A DNA stretch of 64,000 bases, taken from positions 515,001-579,000 of the forward strand of contig JAWRVZ010000056.1 in the NCBI GenBank assembly GCA_037043235.1. Reading direction: 5' to 3'. The notes beneath the pieces were generated by a model. It saw only the letters and a list, made by a program, of their open reading frames with translations. It did no database searches and was not told the DNA's origin. Shown here one piece after another: positions 18,170 to 29,095 of this stretch. Both the position numbers and the translations under genes were made by a program. The first letter of the stretch is position 1, and each line of letters starts with the position of its first letter. The stretch comes from Rhodeus uyekii. Taxonomy: Eukaryota; Chordata; Actinopteri; Cypriniformes; Acheilognathidae.

Positions 18170-19583
18170 CAGTGGAGTTCACTTATCTCGAGTCATGGTT
18201 AACTCACCAATACTAATATGTAGATGATTTTGGTGGAACCGCCAAACTCCCTATTTGTCTCAGTATTTTCTCGTGGGTTGTCGATTCCGATTCCTCGCCG
18301 AAATCTAGAATCTCGAGCATAAATGAGAGACAAATTATCCACTTTACATGGCTATTTCGTGACTCATGAGCGTACCTAGTTCACTGTGCATGCTGAGTTT
18401 GCGTTGTACGTGGCGAGCACGCTCAATTCAATGACAGTTCACTCACATTGATCTGAGCGATAACACACTGCAGGTATTCTGTTTTTGTTTTGTTTTTTTC
18501 TTCTAAAATTGTCTGGAGGTGTTAAGAGACAACTGGACAATCAATCTATAGAGAAAACGTATGAAATCGTACTTATCGTAGAAATCGTAGAAAAAGGAAC
18601 AAAACCGGCAGAACTTAGTCATCAGCATGACATTCCAGCAAACACCATTTCAGGATGAAAAAAGAAGGTCGACATGATAAAACAAATGTACGAGAAGTCT
18701 GTCTTTGATCCAGAAAGAATAAAACTTAGAATGGCTGAGGACAAAGATGTTGACAATGCAGTGTTTCAGTGGTTCACAAATACATGAGCAACAAACCTTC
18801 CCGTCAATGGTCCCTTACTGATGAAGAAGGTGGACATTCTTGCTGCAAAGCTTGTACAACCTGACTTTAAAGCAAATCCGGGGTGGCTGAATCATTTTAA
18901 AAAAAAGGCACAACATTGTCTTCAAAGTGATTTGTGGAGAGAGCGCTGCGGTTAAACAGGAGCAAGTGGATTCGTGGCTTAAGACTCAAACGTGCACAGT
19001 TCTGGATTTCAGTCGATCACTTCATCAAACAAATCGTGGCAACACTGTTGTGTAAAAAGACACCAAAAACACGAGTATGTAAATTCTCATTTAATCAAAT
19101 TTTTCTCATTTACATCAATACATTTTCATTTTTCTTTCTTGAGGGTTGTTATCTTTGGGCTCAGACAGTTGACTGTGCTTCCACTATCACTGACAGCTGC
19201 GCTGATATGCTGTCTGACCCGTCAATCATGCAAGAAAACGTGATTGGCTGTGCTGCCATGAGAGAGGGCTCTTCTCTTAAAGGGACGAGCGCAGCATAGA
19301 GAGGAGAGAGAGAGAGACTACTTTGGAGAGAGGGAGAGACTTCTTTTTCTTTTTGTTCTGATTCTGACTTGGTTGTTCTCTTATTGTGTGAATTTCGCGC
19401 ACAAGCACTGTGCACGGATTATCTGCATCTGAGGGTTATATGTGGGGAAATCGGTGATGTATTATATGGGTTGTATGTTCATATATGTACCGGTAATATA
19501 TGATATATGGGTTATCTCGTGAAACGGTTATCTCGATGCTTTTTCACGACCCCCGACGCCATCGACATAACCGAACTCCACTA
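18170..19583 (+). mobile_element. Tigger/pogo-type DNA transposon relic
   Basis: About 1.4 kb between terminal inverted repeats: left cagtggagttcacttatc (18170) and right, read inverted, agtggagttcggttatg (19583 downwards). TA bases flank both ends. Interior words such as 'ttatctcgag' and 'cctcgccgaaatc' are in the style of Tigger ends. The interior keeps the DNA-binding part of a transposase but not the DDE core. It sits eight bases after the 3' LTR of the Gypsy element. Confidence 0.75.
18550..18990 (+). pseudogene. Tigger transposase N-terminal (psq/CENP-B type HTH) relic
   Basis: Conceptual reading gives YEIVLIVEIVEKGTKPAEL and a following SHQHDIPANTIS (first helix-turn-helix), then AVFQWFTN... 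LPVNGPLL... KKVDILAAKLVQPDFKA and NPGWLNHFKK, with HNIVFKVICGESAAV in a shifted frame. This is the order of the CENP-B-like double HTH of Tigger/pogo transposases. There are at least two in-frame stops and a frameshift at the A-run near 18900. No catalytic domain follows. Dead. Confidence 0.72.
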
Positions 19584-19592
19584 TATATATAT

Positions 19593-20117
19593 ATATTGCA
19601 GGGGAATTTACAGTTAAGACGTGCAGTATATAGAAGAAATTTTAGTGAAGTTTAGTATGCAGTTTCATCAGCAGAAGCCAGCTTCAGGTCTCACAAGGAG
19701 TTCGTAGGCCGCCCCAAATACAATAACATTGTTACAGCAATTATACTCTAACAGAGGGTGCTAACTACATCAATGATGACGTTTACATGATTCTGATTGG
19801 CTAAGAAAGAAAAGATAAAACTAGTAATTTTCCACACACGAGCAGACAGTCTGAAGCATATCTTCATTGATCACATGGTTGACGGTTTCGTGACGTGGCT
19901 TGTCGAGAACAATTTATGGTGCCAGCTAATCACCTCACCAACACAGACCATATTAACGCACACACACAGATTCACAGCTTCTCCAAGGCTGAACTCGGCT
20001 CAGGCTCCAACTATCAGAAAAGTACCCAAAACATTCTGATAACATTCTCTATCTGGTGAGAAGTGCTGACAATATTCATCCTTACTCTATGGAAAAATAC
20101 AGAAAAGTAAAGAAAGG
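19593..20117 (-). mobile_element. ERV-like LTR segment, copy 1
   Basis: Highly similar to 37617-38240 across about 500 bp, sharing gggaatt(t)acagttaagac, ttttagtgaagttta, gccagcttca, gtaggccgcc and ctatggaaaaatacagaaaag. Read on the minus strand it ends in ...CCCCTGCA (copy 2: ...CCCCTACA) and has an ATTAAA-like signal in copy 2, as an LTR would. Which retroelement it belongs to is not shown here. It abuts the right end of the Tigger relic. Confidence 0.5.
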
Positions 20118-20341
20118 ATTTATCTAATAGAAATCCCTGACTTGATTATAAATCACTCTTTACAAATCATTCAAATAAGAAAAAGGAAAAGAACATATGA
20201 AAATAAGAAAAAGAAGTGATGTTTTATTAACAAAGTTCGGGAGGAGCACGTTCAAATGACACAATCAACACGTCATCAGCAATTACACCTCATCCTATCA
20301 GCAGGAGAGGAAGCATGTATATATAGAGATGTTTGACTCAC

Positions 20342-21060
20342 CTACAGCTCTTTGACATTTTTCGGCAGCTCGACAGTTTACGGCATTGTGGCTCCGCCTT
20401 CTGGTCGCTATACACCCGAAATCGAGCTCCACTCGATAGATGGATTCTTTACGAAAACCTCCGGACCCAGTAGCGATCCTCATCCGCCCAACACCATGCT
20501 AACTATATTATATCACCCTCAGCAATACATCACGGGTGCCAGACCAAACAAACGGGTCCTAAGCAACAACAAGCAAACGCACAGTAAGACGCGAGGCCTG
20601 TTCTCGCCACCAAGCAAACATCCGTATCCAGCAGCTCTACATCGGCTTTTAATCGCTCCTGCCATTGAGAAAGGATGATAAAGCTGGTCGAGCTGCAAGC
20701 CCGACTCTCAAGCAATGCCGCTTTCTTCCTGCTAGCCAGGCCGCCGCCGCCGCCGCCGCGAGCCTCAGCAGACCGCGCTGCAGTTTCAGCTCACACTCTC
20801 TCTGTCCGTCAGCTCACACAAACAAGAGAAGCTGTAATCCTTCCCGGCGCTTTTATTTCGGCATCGCTAAATCATGAGCAGTTGTGCCCTCTCAATACTA
20901 CTGTTCCGGGGAACCCACGTCTGAGATGTGATTGTTCTAAAGTAACGCGCTGCTTCCTCGCACTCAAGCAGTAGCGCGCACCGAAGTCAGATCGCGCGCA
21001 GTTCAGTCCGATCGCACGCGCCACTTCAGATCGCGCTCATTACAGTCGATCGCGCGCTCA
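20342..21060 (-). promoter_or_regulatory. CpG-rich island, possible promoter and first exon on the minus strand
   Basis: A CpG-dense block within AT-rich DNA, with a gccgccgccgccgccgcg run (20741-20758) and several gatcgcgcgc words (20988-21058). On the minus strand it reads through GAAATAAAAGCG (TATA-like, near 20855) and ends in GAGCTGTAG followed by GTGAGT, a strong splice-donor match (boundary at 20342/20341). An ATG in good context (cgaaaaATGtca, 20358) opens a frame that stays open to the donor; another ATG at 20665 opens a 48-codon frame that stops inside the island. This could be the 5' exon of an unidentified host gene, or a promoter inside a repeat. No downstream exon is identified. 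Confidence 0.4.
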
Positions 21061-21554
21061 GCCGCCCACACAAGAATCAAGTACTTATTGCCAACGCTGC
21101 CTTGTTGTTTCAACTTAATCGGCTATTAAGTGGACTCGCTGGAAAGAAACCATATGCACTTTCTATTTCAAAGTAATTCTTTGCCTTCACTGTTTCAATC
21201 CTTTAAGTCCATGATAAGCTTTATAAATCTATGATATTTGGATGAACCCCTGCTCAGGGTTTATTCAAAGCCAATAAGTTTGTGAACTTTCATAAACTTT
21301 GATATTTCGATTTCCAACAGACGTCTGTAACCAAAATAATTCAAGAGCTTGAAACACTGAACAGCAACAAGCTTTGAGCGCTTCTCTGGCTCAGCGCCAG
21401 CCAATGTGTTCAAATTTAGCAGGCGATCATGTGATGCCCCGCCTTTCGCCACATTGTCCAAGATGTGAAAATAAATTTACATGTATCCTGCCAAGATCAG
21501 CCGCTGCTCACGTGGACACGATGTTTTTACCGAATTCAAATAGAGGTGCGCAGA

Positions 21555-21800
21555 AGCGCGTTCCCTTTCGAGAGTGGGAACGAGATGTTTAATGAAATGC
21601 ATTTGGGAACTCCTCCCCTTCACGTCATTTCTGAAACTTTATGGATAACAGCAGTTGACAACTGGCCAATCGTAGCGCGATGCAGATCTGGCTGCCAGAC
21701 GGTATAAATATCTTAAATAGCATTTCCTTCATACTTCTCTAAACGGAATATGATAAAATTACAGAGGTTACGATAGTAACCGGAGACGTTTTCCAACCGA
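21555..21800. mobile_element. Terminus of a second DIRS-type element
   Basis: It repeats the architecture of the first DIRS left end. There is gttccctttcgagagtgggaac (21560-21581) with atttgggaac about 30 bases on, like gttccctaagagggaac and gattgggaac at 1447-1492. A cacgtcatttc word, a TATA-like ggtataaat (about 21700), and the palindromic ggttacgatagtaacc (21766-21781) followed by ggagacgtt also match in order; the first element has ggttacgtacgtaacc then tgagacgtt. The outer part, ITR and internal complementary region are therefore all represented. No recombinase or RT frame follows on the right, so it is a diverged or non-autonomous copy. Confidence 0.55.
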
Positions 21801-23760
21801 TCACTACATTACCAAGCCGCTGCTTACTTTTATATTTCTTATACTTTTATATATATTGTCACCGTCAATGAGATGATATACCGTTTTTTCCCGCATATAT
21901 AATTCACAGACGCATTGTCTCTGCATGCTCATATAGCTCATTGGGCGTCATATGTAAAATGTATTATATAAACATATTAAATGCGATATATGTGCGAGAC
22001 CTTTCTAATGTCAAAAACCCCATCAACAAATGCAGCTTTACTTTGAGGCTCATCATGCTGAACAGGTTGGCCACCCCTGTCCAAGATTGAGATGTACCAG
22101 TTTCACGATAAACTCTTCCTCTCAAGTTCCTTCACTGTATCCCACTGTCGAAAGGAGCTCTTGCACTCAACAAACACTGCAACCTCCAACAACACCACGC
22201 GGTCGCCAGCTCTTCCGCTCCGTTGTCGCACCCTATGACGCCGAGGCTTGCCTTCACCTCCACCATCAAGACATCCACCTTCTTCTTGCCCAACTTCCTA
22301 TGACACCTCAGCACTCGTATCAATAGTAAAGGAGGACGACCAAAGCAAATTAACTAGAATAGGTCTCGCTCCAGTCAGCCGTACCATCTCCAAATCAACT
22401 CTACCTTCAAAATGCCTCAAACGTATGTTCCTTAAATCTTCATATCTCTCACTTGCAAAACCAGATTTCCAAGCGTTAAGACGCAGCAGCACACTGCAGT
22501 TTTCCAGCACTGCACCTCACATGCCAGCATCTAGGGACAAACGCCGCCCTTTAAGTGCGAGCTTGCCTCCGCCAGCGGTGCAGGCTTAGCAACGGCAGCA
22601 CGTACCTAACCTTTCCCCTATGTTTGGCCTGCAGCCCGGCCTTCCGATTCTAGCGTGAGGCTGCCTCCGCTGGCGGCGCAGGCCCAGACACCGTCTTATC
22701 CTCACTTTCTACCCTTTCTGTCTCTCTCCGGGCTCCAAGTGTCAACCCAAGCGTGAGGCTGCCTCCGCAAGTGGCTTCGCCCCTGGCCTTTTTCCACCTA
22801 ATTCTCTCCACCAGGCTAAGTCTCCTTCCATCCTGTTCTCTGCTATGCCATTCCACAAACACTGCTGCTTGGAACCACCTCTGTCGCCAACAACAGTCAA
22901 ACACAAATTCCCAACTGAAGTTAAGGCTGCTGCCACCAGAGGTGGACCTATTCCCAACCAGTATATCAATTTTCAGAGTTGATATTTATCGACGCTAAAT
23001 GTCCATTCTTCAAGCTTTTGCTTCAAACCACTCCCTTGGAAGATTACATGTGGAGTGGAAAAGTTCAAGACTTTCCACTCCACATGTGGTCTGCTCCACA
23101 TGGTCTCTACCCACTACCACCGACTCGTATTGCATTCCAATAACACCAAGAACTTCCAAGCCAGCTTCACCATGGGTTACCTAGGTGAAATCTACTTCTC
23201 ACTGCCGAAACCTAATCCTCTGCTCATCAAAGGTATATCAAGAACACAACCCACCAGCCCAGACACCAGACAACCAATCATGTTGGAAATCCGTATCCCT
23301 ACTCTCCGCCAAGGATTCCACCCAAATGTTGTCTGACCACTCAACGCCATGGTCGAGCCATATAGATTCCAGTTCCTCTGATTCCTTCACATCCAACCTT
23401 AATCCAAATCCATCCATATTCTGACTCGTCAGCGCTGCACAACGAAAGTAAGAGAGATCAAACCATAAGGCTTTTTCTTACTCCAACAGCAAAAATCCTT
23501 CACAGCCAACCTTTATTTAAGAGATCAGGCCAAACTCCCATCCGACCTACTCTTCACAGAAGACTTAAATCACCCCACCGCATGTTGTGTCCCAAAACCA
23601 GCAGATCCAAGCACTGGGCCGCAGGTGATCGGAAGCTTTCAGGAGTTACATTCGATCAAATCAGTCTCTCCAGAAATGGCTTTCACCGCCACAAGAGACA
23701 ACAGAAGTCGAGGAAATGGACAATCTCCATCATCCAACACGCGATTAGTTCAGAGGAAGT
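21801..23760. other. Noncoding stretch inside the compound region
   Basis: Pyrimidine-rich on the plus strand with only short frames. It holds a 98-bp triplicated GC-rich motif (22560-22790) and a 16-bp-arm palindrome at 23046-23087. I recognise no coding domain. By position it could be the interior of a non-autonomous element that starts at 21555. Confidence 0.4.
22560..22800. repeat. Three copies of a 98-bp GC-rich unit
   Basis: The word gcctccgc recurs at 22565, 22663 and 22761, exactly 98 bases apart each time, within longer similar strings (ggctgcctccgc...gcaggc). The rest of the unit is diverged. Confidence 0.6.
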
Positions 23761-23763
23761 TCT

Positions 23764-24309
23764 CCTTTCCGCAGTAGTGATGCACCTCCTCACTCCCGCA
23801 TGAGCTCAGTTTAAATGGAAATGATTCCACCGCTGCCTCCATTGCCGCAGCAATGATGTTCCCCCACACTCCCGCAGGAGTCAGCCAAGGGGGAATTTTC
23901 CCACTGCCGCAGCAGTGAAGCCATGTTCACACTGGCTTGGTTACCTCAGATGCTCATATCTCACCATCACATCCACTCAGCCTACTTTCATTTCAGAAAC
24001 TCGCAGGCTAAACTCCCATCCGTCCCACTCTCTATAGACGATTCCACCCCATTACAAGTTCCGGTTCCAAACTTCTTAAAGCTACGCTACCCCAAACCGG
24101 ATTCCCAACAGACCATTCATCCAGCCATTCATTTCGCACAGGTGCAGCAACCACGGCTGTGCAAAGGCCTTTCCCAACAGTAAATACAAGCATTGCGCCG
24201 CTGGTCTCCAGAAGCTTTCAAGAGCCACATCAGACCAAACAGATCGCACATTCAAACAAGGTCTTCCGTTAAGCATCAGCTCCTCCCCACTTACTTCATG
24301 GCCACTGCT
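23764..24309. repeat. Scattered degenerate forerunners of the minisatellite unit
   Basis: Single diverged copies occur here: ccgcagtagtgatg (about 23769), gccgcagcaatgatg (23844), actcccgcaggagtcagcc (23868) and cactgccgcagcagtgaag (23902). They are separated by unrelated sequence. They look like the material from which the array to the right expanded. Confidence 0.6.
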
Positions 24310-27300
24310 TTCCATTGCCGCACCACTGACACTCCCGCAGGAGCCAGGTCTCTCAATCCCCCACTGCCACAGCAGCAACGCTCAGCCAGTTCTCTCTAAC
24401 TTCCACTGCCGTAGCAGCGACGCTCCCGTAGGAGCAAGCTCTCTCTAACTTCCACTGCCGCAGCAGTGACGCTCCCGCAGGAGCAAGCTATCTCTAACTC
24501 CCACTGCCGCAGCAGTGACGCTCCCGCAGGAGCAAGCTATCTCTAACTTCCACTGCCGCAGCAGTGACGCTCCCGCAGGAGCAAGCTATCTCTAACTTCC
24601 ACTGCCGCAGCAGTGACGCTCCCGCAGGAGCAAGCTCTCTAACTTCCACTGCCGCAGCAGTGACGCTCCCGCAGGAGCAAGCTCTCTCTAACTTCCACTG
24701 CCGCAGCAGTGACGCTCCCGCAGGAGCAAGCTCTCTCTAACTCCCAGTGTCGCTCCCGCAGGAGCAAGCTCTATCCAACTTCCACTGCCGCAGCAGTGAT
24801 GCTCCCGCAGGAACAAGCCTCTAATTTCCACTGCCGCAGCAGTGACGCTCCCGCAGGAGCAAGCTTCTAATTTCCACTGCCGCAGGAGCAAGCTTCTAAT
24901 TTCCACTGCCGCAGCAGTGATGCTCCCGCAGGAGCAAGCTCTCTCTAAACCTCCACTGCCGCAGCAGTGACGCTCCCGCAGGAGCAAGCTTCTAATTCCA
25001 CTGCCGCAGCAGTGACTCTCCCGCAGGAGCAGGCTTCTAATTCCGCTGCCGCAGCAGTGACGCTCCCGCAGGAGCAAGCTTCTAATTCCACTGCCGCAGC
25101 AGTGACGCTCCCGCAGGAGCAAGCTTCTAATTCCACTGCCGCAGCAGTGACGCTCCCGCAGGAGAAAGCTTCTAATTCCACTGCCGCAGCAGTGACGCTC
25201 CCGCAGGAGCAAGCTTCTAATTCCACTGCCGCAGCAGTGACGCTCCCGCAGGAGCAAGCTATCTCTAACTCCCACTGCCGCAGCAGTGACGCTCCCGCAG
25301 GAGCAAGCTATCTCTAACTTCCACTGCCGCAGCAGTGACGCTCCCGCAGGAGCAAGCTATCTCTAACTTCCACTGCCGCAGCAGTGACGCTCCCACAGGA
25401 GCAAGCTCTCTAACTTCCACTGCCGCAGCAGTGACGCTCCCGCAGGAGCAAGCTCTCTCTAACTTCCACTGCCGCAGCAGTGACGCTCCCGCAGGAGCAA
25501 GCTCTCTCTAACTCCCAGTGTCGCTCCCGCAGGAGCAAGCTCTATCCAACTTCCACTGCCGCAGCAGTGATGCTCCCGCAGGAACAAGCCTCTAATTTCC
25601 ACTGCCGCAGCAGTGACGCTCCCGCAGGAGCAAGCTTCTAATTTCCACTGCCGCAGCAGTGACGCTCCCGCAGGAGCAAGCTATCTCTAACTTCCACTGC
25701 CGCAGCAGTGACGCTCCCACAGGAGCAAGCTCTCTAACTTCCACTGCCGCAGCAGTGACGCTCCCGCAGGAGCAAGCTCTCTCTAACTTCCACTGCCGCA
25801 GCAGTGACGCTCCCGCAGGAGCAAGCTCTCTCTAACTCCCAGTGTCGCTCCCGCAGGAGCAAGCTCTATCCAACTTCCACTGCCGCAGCAGTGATGCTCC
25901 CGCAGGAACAAGCCTCTAATTTCCACTGCCGCAGCAGTGACGCTCCCGCAGGAGCAAGCTTCTAATTTCCACTGCCGCAGCAGTGACGCTCCCGCAGGAG
26001 CAAGCTTCTAATTTCCACTGCCGCAGCAGTGAAGCTCCCGCAGGAGCAAGCTCTCTCTAAACCTCCACTGCCGCAGCAGTGACGCTCCCGCAGGAGCAAG
26101 CTTCTAATTCCACTGCCGCAGCAGTGACTCTCCCGCAGGAGCAAGCTTCTAATTCCGCTGACGCAGCAGTGACGTTCCCGCAGGAGCAAGCTTCTAATTC
26201 CGCTGCCGCAGCAGTGACGCTCCCGCAGGAGCAAGCTTCTAATTCCACTGCCGCAGCAGTGACGCTCCCGCAGGAGCAAGCTTCTAACTTCCACTGCCGC
26301 AGCAGTGACGCTCCCGCAGGAGCAAGCTTCTAATTCCACTGCCGCAGCAGTGATGCTCCCGCAGGAGCAAGCTTCTAATTCCACTGCCGCAGCAGTGACG
26401 CTCCCGCAGGAGCAAGCTTCTAATTCCACTGCCGCAGCAGTGACGCTCCCGCAGGAGCAAGCTTCTAACTTCCACTGCCGCAGCAGTGAGGCTCTCTAAA
26501 CCTCCACTGCCGCAGCAGTGACGCTCCCGCAGGAGCAAGCTTCTAATTTCCACTGCCGCAGCAGTGACGCTCCCGCAGGAGCAAGCTTCTAATTTCAGCT
26601 GCCGCAGCAGTGACGCTCCCGCAGGAGCAAGCTCTCTCTAAACCTCCACTGCCGCAGCAGCAACGCTCCCGCAGGAGCAAGCTCTCTCTAAACCTCCACT
26701 GCCGCAGCAGTGACGCTCCCGCAGGAGCAAGCTCTCTCTAAACCTCCACTGCCGCAGCAGCAACGCTCCCGCAGGAGCAAGCTCTCTCCAACTTCCGCTG
26801 CCGCAGCAGTGACGCTCCCGCAGGAGCAAGCTTCTAATTCCGCTGCCGCAGCAGTGACTCTCCCGCAGGAGCAAGCTTCTAATTCCACTGCCGCAGCAGT
26901 GACGCTCCCGCAGGAGCAAGCTTCTAACTTCCACTGCCGCAGCAGTGACGCTCCCGCAGGAGCAAGCTTCTAATTCCACTGCCGCAGCAGTGATGCTCCC
27001 GCAGGAGCAAGCTTCTAATTCCACTGCCGCAGCAGTGACGCTCCCGCAGGAGCAAGCTTCTAATTCCACTGCCGCAGCAGTGACGCTCCCGCAGGAGCAA
27101 GCTTCTAACTTCCACTGCCGCAGCAGTGAGGCTCTCTAAACCTCCACTGCCGCAGCAGTGACGCTCCCGCAGGAGCAAGCTTCTAATTTCCACTGCCGCA
27201 GCAGTGACGCTCCCGCAGGAGCAAGCTTCTAATTTCAGCTGCCGCAGCAGTGACGCTCCCGCAGGAGCAAGCTCTCTCTAAACCTCCACTGCCGCAGCAG

Positions 27301-27835
27301 CAACGCTCCCGCAGGAGCAAGCTCTCTCTAAACCTCCACTGCCGCAGCAGTGACGCTCCCGCAGGAGCAAGCTCTCTCTAAACCTCCACTGCCGCAGCAG
27401 CAACGCTCCCGCAGGAGCAAGCTCTCTCCAACTTCCACTGCCGCAGCAGTGACGCTCCCGCAGGAGCAAGCTTCTAATTCCACTGCCGCAGCAGTGACGC
27501 TCCCGCAGGAGCAAGCTTCTAACTTCCACTGCCGCAGCAGTGACGCTCCCGCAGGAGCAAGCTTCTAATTCCACTGCCGCAGCAGTGACGCTCCCGCAGG
27601 AGCAAGCTTCTAAATTCCACTGCCGCAGCAGTGACGCTCCCGCAGGAGCAAGCTTCTAATTCCACTGCCGCAGCAGTGACGCTCCCGCAGGAGCAAGCTT
27701 CTAAATTCCACTGCCGCAGCAGTGACGCTCCCGCAGGAGCAAGCTTCTAACTTCCACTGCCGCAGCAGTGACGCTCCCGCAGGAGCAAGCTTCTAATTTC
27801 CACTGCCGCAGCAGTGATGCTCCCGCAGGAGTTCA
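24310..27835. repeat. Minisatellite of 45-50-bp units, about 3.5 kb
   Basis: Roughly seventy head-to-tail copies. The basic unit is 45 bp (for example ctgcc at 25046, 25091 and 25136), with 49-50-bp variants carrying tatctctaac or ctctctctaaac spacers. Each unit contains two perfect hairpins: cactgc-CGCA-gcagtg and gctcc-CGCA-ggagc, followed by aagctt or aagct. Because 45 is a multiple of three, long frames appear on both strands (plus strand TLPQEQASNSTAAAV repeated). These have no start or context suggesting a gene and I do not call them coding. Larger blocks are also duplicated, for example 26284-26553 and 26924-27193, 640 bp apart. Confidence 0.95.
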
Positions 27836-27889
27836 GTTACAGGATTGATGTGCTTTCTTACTCCCAAGGGAGCCAATCTTTCAAATCAG

Positions 27890-29095
27890 TTCCACCACCG
27901 CAGCAGCGACGTACCTCTTTGGTCCTGCGGCAGCCCAGAGGGGTTTTTCGCTGCAATGGTAGCGACGTGCCTCCTGCTGCCGCCGGGGCCCCGAGGGGTT
28001 TTCTCCTACTGCGACGTTGACGTGCCTCCTGCCGCTTCAAGGGCCCAGAGGGGCTTTCCCCTGCTACGACGTTGACGTGCCTCCTGCCGCTGCAGGGGCC
28101 CAGAGGGGCTTCCCCTGCTACAACGTTGACGTGCCTCCTGCCGCTGCAAGGGCTCAGAGGGGTTTTCCCCTGCTACGACGCTGACGTACCTCCTGCCGCT
28201 GCAGGGGCCCAGAGGGGTTTCCCCTGCTGTGACGTTGACGTGCCCCCTGCTGCTGTGAAGGCCCCGAGGGGTTTCCACTGCTACGGTAGTGACGTGCCTC
28301 CTGCTCCCACAGCGGCCCCGAGGGGTTTCCACTGTCACAGCAGCGACGTGCCTCCTGCTCCTGCAGCAGCCCCGAGGGGTTTCCACCGTCACGGCAGCGA
28401 CGTGCCCCCTGCTCCCACAGCGGCCCCGAGGGGTTTCCACCGTGACAGCAGCGACGTGCCTCCTGCTCCTGCAGCAGCCCCGAGTGGTTTCCACCGTCAC
28501 AGCAGCGACGTGCCTCCTGCTCCTGCAGCAGCCCCGAGGGGTTTCCACCGTCACGGCAGCGACGTGCCCCCTGCTCCCACAGCGGCCCCGAGGGGTTTCC
28601 ACCGTGACAGCAGCGACGTGCCTCCTGCTCCTGCAGCAGCCCCGAGTGGTTTCCACCGTCACAGCAGCGACGTGCCTCCTGCTCCCACAGCGGCCCCGAG
28701 GGGTTTCCACCGTCGCAGCGGCAAAGTGCCCCCTGCTCCCGCGACAGCCCCGAGGGGTTTCCACTACCACGGCAGCGACATGCCTCCCGCTCCCGCAGCG
28801 ACCACGGGGGTTTCCACCACCACGGCAGCGACGCACCACCTTGGTCCTGCAGCGGCCCCGAGGGGTTTCCCCTGCTGCAACAGCGATGTGCCTCCTGCCA
28901 CTGCGGGGGCCAGAGGGGTTTCCCCTGCTAAGACGTTGACGTGCCTCCTGCTGCTGTGAGGGCCCCGTGGGGTTTCCACTGCTACGGCAGTGATGTGCCT
29001 CCTGCTCCCACAGCGGCCCCGAGGGGTTTCCACCGTCACGGCTGCGATGTACCTCCTGCCTCCCGCAGCGACCACGGGGGTTTACCCTACCGCGG
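27890..29095. repeat. Second minisatellite, 54-bp units
   Basis: About 22 units with gacgtg recurring every 54 bp (28399, 28453, 28507) and 55 bp in the earlier part (28019, 28074). The unit runs gacgtgcctcctgctccc, acagcggccccgaggggttt, ccaccgtcacggcagc. It is open in more than one frame on both strands because 54 is a multiple of three; the plus-strand peptide repeat is 18 residues (SDVPPAPTAAPRGFHRHG). It follows the 45-bp array directly and shares the words gcagcagcgacg and ctcccgcag with it. Confidence 0.93.

Noticed and set aside
24688..27574. Many 60-195-codon frames on both strands through the 45-bp array (Ser/Gly/Cys-rich or TLPQEQ repeats)
   Set aside because: They exist because the unit length is a multiple of three. 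There is no start context, no flanking gene structure, and both strands are equally open.
24310..27835. CRISPR array, suggested by regularly spaced palindromic repeats
   Set aside because: The spacers are not unique but repeat too, no cas genes are present, and the setting is a vertebrate genome full of transposons. It is a minisatellite.
28006..28959. 295-codon plus-strand and 277-codon minus-strand frames in the 54-bp array
   Set aside because: Overlapping frames on opposite strands of a tandem repeat; no domain beyond the 18-residue repeat itself.
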